The notes under the pieces: model-generated
What the model saw: only the letters and a program-made list of their open reading frames with translations
Databases searched by the model: none
What the model was told of the DNA's origin: nothing
NCBI GenBank assembly: GCA_012934845.2
Contig: WNNJ02001795.1
Location: 62,001-126,000 of the forward strand
DNA: 64,000 bases
Origin: Pomphorhynchus laevis
Taxonomy: Eukaryota > Acanthocephala > Palaeacanthocephala > Echinorhynchida > Pomphorhynchidae
Direction: 5' to 3'
Made by a program: the position numbers and the translations under genes
Shown here: piece after piece, positions 56,522 to 64,000 of the stretch
How the letters are laid out: the number at the start of each line of letters is the position of its first letter
Numbering within the stretch: position 1 is the stretch's first letter

Positions 56522-57510
56522 CATGTGATTATATATAATAATCTTCTTGAAATGGAAGAAGATTATGGATTTAGTATTTATTACTATCAAATCATTTGAC
56601 AATTACATTTTATACATTACTTGTCTAACCTTATTTATTAAAGGTTAAACACGAAATGATAATTATATTTTTATATCAAGCAGTTGTTCGTGGAAATCTA
56701 ACGATGCAAACATATTTAAAAACGATAATTACCCTAATAACGAAGAGCTAACATTAAATGTTTTTCCACACAATCTCTTATTCTCACTAGTTGACTGGGG
56801 AGTTCATAGAAATACAAAGTTTATAATTATAATATTTGATGGCGAATACTTCAAAATGAACAGGAAATGGATTTTCCCATTCCCACTGTAATTTCGTGCT
56901 CTGATGGATATGAAAAATCAGCGAATTTCACATTTGCGGCGAAATAGACAGGCATTTGCGAAATAGAGCGATGCCTGCCCGAAAACTCTTTTACAATTTG
57001 AATCAAATGGCTACGATATTTTTTGAAAGTAAATTAGTTCTGTATACGAACAAAGATTTTCCAATCAAACGCCAATATCACCCATCATTATCTTACCATC
57101 AAACTTTGAACTGCGCTGGTAGATCTTGTGAGGTTGTTTAAAATCTGGTTGATTGATAAATATGTATTTTTGTAATTTGAAAATGAACATGCAAATTATA
57201 ATTATAAAGATTTATAAATTATTAATAATATAATTTATTTATTAACATAGTAACACAGTGTTAGTTCTCACTTTCTTCTATCATATTTTTGACATCCAAA
57301 ATGTTCGTTTATATGCATTGTGTTTTAGTAAATTTAGTTGGTTTATTCATATTAAAAGACGTTTTATAAAACTGTCTCTTATGCTAATAATTTCCATTAT
57401 ATATAGAAAATGCCATTAGGGTTATTTAAACCTAATGTCTTTGGTTCCTTGTTTCTGTCAAATATATAATTATTTCAAAATAAGTAAGTAAATACAATTT
57501 AACTAAACTA
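56522..57510. other. Intron sequence
   Basis: The plus ORF at 56956-57141 has no domain character. Nothing else recognised. Confidence 0.4.
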
Positions 57511-57651
57511 TCTTTTGCAATTTATTTAAAAACGTTTATGGGTCACCCTTTCGTAAGTAGCACATACAATATTCTACCTGGTAGAATATTGTACTGTTCC
57601 ACTGACGTAGGGGTAATCCGAAAACGTTTTTAAATAAATTGCAAAAGAAAG
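57511..57651. repeat. Palindrome with degenerate hammerhead-like arms
   Basis: Arms TTTTGCAATTTATTTAAAAA and its complement. The plus arm has CTGACGTAGGGG, TAA, TCC, GAAAACG, close to CUGANGA-stem-GAAA with one extra base. Confidence 0.6.
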
Positions 57652-57995
57652 CGTGGTTATATATATAATTACGTGTACGTAAACGGAAAGGTGCTTGTCA
57701 AGAAGAGTTTAAACAAAACATTTGTAAATATTGAAATAACTATACCTGAAGATAAAAAATTGACATTAAAATTTATACACAACACATAACTTTTAATAAT
57801 TATTGATTTATGTACAAACTGTAAATTTGTAATACTTTTGTTCAATATTGAACAAAAACTCTATCTCTCTATATATATTTAAGAAGTTTTTAGTTCGGAT
57901 GTGAAGAATGAAAATTATGGTTTACTTTAATATGTATTTTGTATTATCTTATATTTATATATGTAATAGATACGTTTCATAATTATTTTTATTAG

Positions 57996-58192
57996 AATTA
58001 CGATAATGCGCTCGTTTATTCAAAAAATGGTTTGCAAGAGTAGTGAATCATCTAAGCTTATCCGAGTTCTGGTTGATTGCTTCTCTAGTTCTGAATTTCC
58101 GTACCATGTATTCTATTCAAATATCGACCGAAATGATTCTAAAACGATTTCGTCAGACATATTAATGGTGCCTTTAAGCAAAGCATTAAAGA
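57996..58192 (+). CDS. UBE3C-like exon 9
   Basis: Acceptor ATTTTTATTAG; starts in phase 2, completing Arg with exon 8, then ITIMRSFIQKMVCKSSESSK, LIRVLVDCFSSSEFPYHVFY, SNIDRNDSKTISSDILMVPL, SKALK; donor GTAAGT, phase 1. SEFPYHVFY matches the family TVFPYEPFL. No following exon was found before the window end. Confidence 0.65.
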
Positions 58193-58569
58193 GTAAGTAT
58201 TTTTCTAAATAATAATGTATTTTTTGGCTATATGTTTTAGTAATTACTAAAGTTTGCATCTTGTACTAGATAAGCATATTTGTTATTTTAAGCAACAGTC
58301 ACAGTATTTATAGCTATTACTAACCGTTCTTACCATTTGTATAGATATAATCTTGCATTTTCGTAGATTATTATAGATTTATCTATTATAAATTAAACTT
58401 TTTATTATGATTCTTTCTTTATTGTAAAAAACGATACATGTAAGTATCTATCTTTATTTGATGTTTATACTTTAAGTAAAAATATACAAAACAGAAGTAA
58501 AAAAAGAAAAATGTTAAAAGAGGCAATTCTACTTTTCATTTCTATCCCTCTTTTCGAATATTCTCACCG
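58193..58569. other. Intron sequence
   Basis: Nothing recognised. Confidence 0.4.
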
Positions 58570-59930
58570 ATCTAATCCGGAAGAAAGAAGACAACTTTTC
58601 TGTATTTTAACTTTTCTGTGAAAACACTGCTGTTCTAGATCAACTAAAACAAAAGTCGTATTATTGGGTGACAAATTACCTATGCTAGGTAATGTGTTAA
58701 ATGATTTATTTAGAACGCTTGGTATATGACAAATGCTCTTTACGACAAATGCGTTCAGCATAATTATGCATTTTCTGTATGCCCCTTAATCAGATATTAC
58801 TGAAGACAGGATATGCGTACATTATTAGTGATCTAATTAATGCGACATATGCGACTTCCAGCTGATTATAAGAAACCTCCATCGCTGATATCCGCCGAAG
58901 CAGGAAAAGTCTGCTATCGCACTTACTAGTGATATCATCAATATGATGAGAGGAGTATGACATATTTGATGTAAATTTTACATCTAGTATATATGGCTGT
59001 TCAACATGTTGAAACCGTGAACATGTAGCAACGAGCTACTTCGATTGTTTAGATTTATGTTCATAATTTTCGACTTCACTCTTCAAATTATTTAACTCCA
59101 GAGGAGCAGCATATGCATCAGCTTTGGTGAAATTTGATGAACTCGCTATGATTGATAAAATCATTAGCGAATTTAACACTTTCATTCGATGGCACTCTAG
59201 ACAGACCGTCGTTGGTGTAGATTGTGAATAGAAAGGGAAACATCTTACCTACTTGTGGTACTTCTATTTGCATAATACGACTATCAGACATCACGATCTG
59301 ATAATTAATGCGCTGTTTTCGATTTTCAAGATACGATATGATTAAGAATAGTTGCAATCGTTGGAAGTTAATTTCTATGAGCCTCTGTATCATACTGTTA
59401 TGACTAGCCCAATCAAAAGTTTTTGAGAGATCTACCTGAATAACTTGAACCACGGGACAACTTCAATCAACATATTTATGCAAGCCCTCATTTATTCTAA
59501 TCAATTCGTGTGTGCCGCTGCTGTGAGGTCTGAAAGCAAATGGAAAGTTTAAATTATATTGAGATACGTTTCAAAAAAATATTTTCTTAAAGCATATTTA
59601 AAGGAGTTTTGTTATTGCTGGTAGTAGACTGATCGGTCTGAAATTGTCTGCTAGAATAGGAACTTTACCTTTAGACAGTTGGGAATCTTACCGATTTTAA
59701 AAATCGACGTAAACGTCCTCGATAACGGATCGGATATTAAATAGCTAATTAATGTAGATCCCAAATAGGCATTTCTGGATCATGTGGATCGAGTAGAATA
59801 ATCGATGATACCGTTTGACAAGTTAGATTTGATCAGATTAAATGTAGAGATCAAAACTTCATTGGTGTAGCTATCAAAAACTGAATTTTGGTGTGTGGTG
59901 GTTCCTAATTGCATTCACCCCTTTTCATAA
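58570..59930 (-). mobile_element. CR1-group LINE fragment (RT), decayed
   Basis: The minus frame 59453-59118 has VIQVDLSKTFDWASHNSMIQ (RT palm, corresponding to D-x-SKAFDxVxH), VPQVGKMFPFLFTIYTNDG (the VPQGSVLGPLLF position) and VKFANDF (the YADD position, altered). Further RT-like pieces lie on both sides. Strongly eroded, with several frame breaks. Confidence 0.65.
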
Positions 59931-60870
59931 TGAAGAAAACTGTTAAAAAATACATTTTTACGCAAATTAAATGCATTCAGATCAAGAAGAGATGAATTCT
60001 ATCGAAAATAATAACAGTTTGAGGAATATACCTGAATTTAGTGAAAGTATTCTAACAACTGTGTAAGAAAATCTATACAGATTATAACAAAAAGTTTGCT
60101 ATAATGTTTATTGGGATTACGCCAACTAGAAATTTCGTAAATGAAACGTCTAATACTTAACTTGTCTTTTTTTAGTAAACATGATGTATATGAGATACCT
60201 TTAGGATAATTCAGGGATTTGTCGAATTTTAAAGTAAAAAAAGATAAGAAGATATTTTCTAAAAATATTTGCCTTTGAAAAGAGCATTATAGCTCTTGAA
60301 GTAGGTGTGAATACATTAAAGGAGATTAAGGAATTATTGGGTCATTCTACGTGTATTCTTAATAACTTATGTGTAAAGCATGCTGGTTAACTCCACCGTC
60401 AATAGGAACATAAATATAAACAAGGAAGTCAGATAGCAGCATACGATTCTTATAAATATATACGATATATAGCTAACTCATATTTTTGATGAGTCAGAAT
60501 TTACATTCTTTACAACAATTAAGAATCTCACCTAAAAGTTTAATGTGTAATATGAATTTGGTATATTCTAATGTTATTAATATATCACATTTATGTGCTA
60601 TTGATATGCGAATGCTTTGTATATAAGATAAAGGTGAGGGTGTTTTAAACCAAATGACTTGCATACGTTTATAAACACAGATATGCCCATACTATCGGCT
60701 AATGAAAGGAAATACATTGTCAAGGACAATGATTCAATTTGTAACGGTAATAATGAAATATGATATATAAAATAAAGAGATATTTATTAAACCGTTATAC
60801 CATAAGGGCCTTGGCTATAAACATTTTAAACAAAAATACATCAAAAATTTCAGCAAGCCTGTGTCTAAAA

Positions 60871-60874
<4 letters not shown>
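59931..60874. other. AT-rich non-coding stretch
   Basis: Nothing recognised. Confidence 0.4.

Positions 60875-60933
<59 letters not shown>
60875..60933. repeat. (TA)n microsatellite
   Basis: About 29 TA units, directly abutting the palindrome at 60931-61114. Confidence 0.95.
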
Positions 60934-60936
<3 letters not shown>

Positions 60937-61114
60937 AAAAGTATCTTATTAACACCAATCAACAAAAAGTTTTAATATTCGAACGTTTCGGTTCTTAAAC
61001 CTTCATCAGCATTGCAACCTTCATCAACACAATGCTGATGAAGGTTTAAGAACCGAAACGTTCGAATATTAAAACTTTTTGTTGATTGGTGTTAATAAGA
61101 TACTTTTACAATAT
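60931..61114. repeat. Palindrome with CTGATGA-GGTT..AACC-GAAAC cores
   Basis: Ends ATTGTAAAAGTATCTTATTA and its complement. The plus arm reads CTGATGA, A, GGTT-TAAG-AACC, GAAACGTTCG; the minus arm is the mirror image. The core fits hammerhead stem II, but no stem I or spaced stem III is visible. It sits next to a (TA)n tract, a possible preferred insertion target. Confidence 0.7.
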
Positions 61115-61849
61115 CTAAATGAACGGTCCTACGAGGATCACACCCGAAAGTCCCATGCTAGATAATATATATAGTGTGTATATTTTTGCCGATGGAGCTG
61201 ATATCAGTGAACGAAAGATAAATATATTCTGTCATATTCAATTTGATATTTCCATAAGTGTCTTTGATTGTTGTCAATTTTGATAATTTCGCTTGATCGA
61301 AGTTACCATCTATACCAGTAACGATCGAAGCAAATACAATTTATCATCATTTGATTTTACGATTATCCAGCCCAAAGATGCGAATAATGTTTTGCAAGAA
61401 GAAGAATGCCTTAGCTTTCTAGTTTATATTTTTATCAAGTGAAGCCCGAATATTTTGAAAAGAAAAAATCATGTAATTATTATCATTATTTGATAAAATA
61501 ATTTATTAATATTATTAATATTATAAATTATTAATATTAATATTATGTTAATATTATTAATATTAATATTATTGATATATTAATATTATCATTATTATTT
61601 GTGACTTGAAAAATCTTGGAGCGTAAATTGTGAATAATTTGGGAAAACTTATTAATACTTTTAAAATTCATAAGTTTTAAAATACCTTAAGAAATATATC
61701 TATAAAATACTATTATTTAAGTGAAAACTTCTGATTACAAATAACTGATTACAATAATAATAAATCATTTTAATTGCATCATCCCAGGATATAAGTGCTC
61801 TGATAAGCGAAAAAGCCGAGAGGTCGATTTAGTAACAACAATGAGCTTT
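61115..61849. other. AT-rich non-coding stretch
   Basis: Includes an ATTAAT-rich low-complexity run at about 61490-61610. No gene recognised. Confidence 0.5.
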
Positions 61850-63960
61850 CAATGGTTCGTGGAAAACCATCTACGCAAATCATTTGTTGTACGTGCAATG
61901 GCTCTTCCGAAAAATGCAAGTGTTGTCGTTGTGCAAAGAGTCATTCTGCTTGCACAAACTGTGAGGCTACGAATTGCAGAAATTACCTACAAGCAGAGAC
62001 AATTGATGTGATTACTGCACGACCAGAGGACAACTTGATTATTCAGATAGACCCACATAAGTTAAGCGTACCTTTGTCATAGTTGGATTTATGTTGAAAC
62101 CTGCCAATGGTGACCAAACCTGATGATTATGCCTGTCTGCTCTGCTTAACATGTAGGCATGATGGCTACTCTATCTGCCAACTTACCGACTCACATCATG
62201 ACTTTTCCTATGCATTGCAATCAGCAACAGTTTTTTCTCAACTCATATTTTGCAAAGCTTTCCTGCAAGGGGTGTTGCCTTGATTCGACAAACTTTAGGG
62301 AGATGCATGTTATTGAGGATGGACAAACGGTTTGCAGAACTTTAGACCAAACGCAGTATCTTAAATGCACCACAAAACTGCGGAAACGCCATAACAAACA
62401 TCTGAAAGGCAAAACCTTTATGTAAAATTAATGCGTAGCGGAAGGCTATCGGTAGCTGCCTCACTCAGTTCTAAGTGATAATTTTGGAGATGGTATTTTG
62501 TCACATGATGGAATTTTTAATGACAAATCCGTAAAAGAGCTCCTCGATGAGCTGCATCTTACCGCGGCTTAACTCTTAGTTAGAAGCTCTTTTGCATGGT
62601 TCTGGTTGCATAAGTACAGAACATTATTCTGTCCGTTTTCATACACTAGACGAATAAATGATAATCCAAGCCGTTAGATAAACTAATGGAAGTGCTGAAC
62701 TCTCGGGAGTCGATTTAATGTCATGGCGAACGATGCTTACAATATTTAAAAGAAATTAGGAATATCGCAAAATTACTCGCAGACTTGGCTGTCAGCATAG
62801 CAACTGGTTCTATGACTTCAGGATCACTCGATGCCTTCACAGCGTGTCGCCTCGCAACGATCAAAAAGAAAAATGGCAGTGCAAGACCGATAGATGCATG
62901 GTTTGTGGCTAGAAGAATCATATGCAAGGCTCTGTTGCAGATACTGAAGCCGGATCTACAAATCGCTGCCGTCCTCGATTAATTAGCGGCATCTCAAAAC
63001 GGGGGAATCAACTATTCTATTCGCTCAATACGCTTTACATTTTAAAAGAGCTCTGAAAATTGCATATTAGCTGTAAATGCATCGAATGATTTTTACTCTG
63101 TTAACAGTGCAGCCGCTTTACATAATATGTGATTCATCTGTCATTCACTGCGCAACTAATATTAGGTGTTAGTAGTTTCTTTTTTTACTGAGGACTTTAT
63201 CTAAGATAACCATTCGTCATGCCCGCTTTTTCGATGACTACACTGCTCTTAATCAGAATGATCAAAGATGTCGCTCCCTACGTAAACCTGCGTAGTATGC
63301 GGATGACTCAAATTTAGTCGGTACACTTGAGGATTTACAGAAGGTGTGGGATGTTTCGATACAAACATTTCACTATTTGGGTATCACTTTAATGCAGATA
63401 AAACACACATGTTCACTCACTAGAACAAAATTTCTTATCATATCCTAAGTATGAGTTTACACACTTTCTCTGCCATAACCAGTGGGCACTGAAAAGTTCA
63501 TCGATGACGTCATTACCAGCAATGTTTCGAATTTGATTACTCTTGTATAGCGACTGGTTAAATTTGCTCGATTTGATCACACGTAGCGTATATCTGAATG
63601 ACAAAGTCATTGCAATTCAAATGAACATGCCTACTTCTATCCATACAGTGTAAAAAACTGCACAACTCTCTTCTGTCAAATATTCGATATTTAAAAAGTG
63701 GATCCCAGTAATAATGAAAAATCCTATCGAGGAAGAATGGTTAACTGTGATATCTTCACCACTTAGATCGGGCGGAGTAGTAATCAGTGATCCGAATTAT
63801 ATATGCATCACAGAATTTGAATATTCTATAATATTGTGTTGTACTTTTTTAATAAGGGCTTTAATGGCGACATTTTAAATTAGCTACAAGAAATAGCTAT
63901 TCGCTCCATCTCTGAACTTCGAAAAAAATGGTATTCTATGAGATTTAAGTTTACAATGCA
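61850..63960 (+). mobile_element. Decayed reverse-transcriptase element with Cys-rich module
   Basis: A cysteine-rich module (61852-62082) is followed by eroded coding in several frames. Later pieces match an RT family with KKKNGSARPIDAWFVARRII (62865-62925; cf. the RPIAVGE-type motif) and YADDSNLVGTLEDLQKVWD (63293-63350; the catalytic box). This order, Cys-rich module then RT, is known to me from non-LTR-like RT genes of invertebrates; the clade is not certain. There are many breaks, and the right end runs to the window edge. Confidence 0.6.
61852..62082 (+). pseudogene. Cys-rich N-terminal module of the RT element
   Basis: 76 codons; IICCTCNGSSEKCKCCRCAK then SHSACTNCEATNCRNYLQ has ten or more closely spaced cysteines in the C-x-C-x2-C...CxNC pattern typical of these elements. 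Probably a metal-binding nucleic-acid module. Confidence 0.55.
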
Positions 63961-64000
63961 ACAAATGGACCAGTACTAAAAAACATGATAGCTCATGCAT

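Larger units (their letters stand above)
41213..58192 (+). other. UBE3C/Hul5-like HECT E3 ligase gene, 5' part
   Basis: Nine exon segments on the plus strand can be read as the N-terminal third of a UBE3C-type protein. Exon 1 has the family start (MFDIFDG, then SGASR), exons 2-3 a basic helix and an IQ motif, and later exons the long helical region (MIQQL, CYFQVLRILNCLW, FNLSKVIIAPLQL, RSFIQKMVC, SEFPYHVFY) that aligns in order with human UBE3C from memory. UBE3C extends ubiquitin chains on proteasome-bound substrates; the catalytic HECT domain would lie downstream, outside what I can trace. Splice phases agree for exons 1-4 and for the last four, but the junctions around 49.3-51.9 kb do not fit, so a boundary is wrong, an exon is missing, or there is an indel. 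Introns hold the 304-bp array, PLE pieces and many palindromes. Confidence 0.7.

Noticed and set aside
56956-57141. 61-codon ORF as UBE3C exon
   Set aside because: No family resemblance, and the phases of exons 8 and 9 already join without it.
60760-60975. ORF with YIYIYI run
   Set aside because: Translation of the (TA)n microsatellite.

Overview
The window looks like an AT-rich metazoan nuclear genome, probably arthropod-like. It has spliced exons with GT-AG borders, a large load of non-LTR retrotransposons, Penelope-like elements (PLE), Ty3/gypsy fossils, palindromic repeats and almost no prokaryote-type coding. No species can be assigned from sequence alone. Most of the ORFs are pieces of dead transposable elements. 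One host gene is recognisable: a UBE3C/Hul5-type HECT ubiquitin ligase N-terminal region on the + strand (exons from 41213 to 58192, continuing beyond what I can trace), with introns packed with repeats.

Layout. 1-0.8 kb: inverted copies of a 363-bp repeat family. 1.5-3.2 kb: small AT-rich palindromes. 3.4-5.5, 8.4-9.6 and 14.6-16.3 kb: three copies of one I/Jockey-like LINE. 6.0-8.4, 12.6-13.3 and 31.2-31.7 kb: Ty3/gypsy fossils. 11.7-12.6 kb: CR1 fragment. 16.9-21.1 kb: a nearly complete CR1-like LINE with ORF1 and ORF2 (one in-frame stop). 21.5-27 kb: two copies of a CR1/L2-like LINE, one with a twin-priming-type inversion. 26.3-28.6 kb: a giant near-perfect inverted repeat holding two 324-bp palindromes. 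28.6-30.9 kb: a PLE with a 650-codon open frame. 31.7-34 kb: the 363-bp tandem array and a palindrome with a canonical hammerhead ribozyme. 34.2-40.2 kb: more degraded LINEs. 41.2-58.2 kb: the UBE3C-like gene; its introns hold a 304-bp tandem array with a hammerhead core, two more PLE pieces, a tRNA-derived SINE palindrome and many hammerhead-like palindromes. 58.6-64 kb: a CR1 fragment, a (TA)n tract beside a palindrome, and a degraded reverse-transcriptase element with a cysteine-rich module.

The most unusual thing seen is RNA-based. Besides one textbook type I hammerhead (33613-33665, minus) and a 304-bp tandem array with a hammerhead core, at least three unrelated repeat families (the 363-bp repeat and its relatives, a tRNA-derived SINE, and the PLE 3' region) carry all three conserved hammerhead strands with matching stems I, II and III, but in the opposite cyclic order from every ordinary hammerhead. 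The stems differ in sequence between families yet keep their complementarity. Within one copy this would be a pseudoknotted, strand-permuted hammerhead; in tandem copies an ordinary hammerhead could assemble across repeat junctions.
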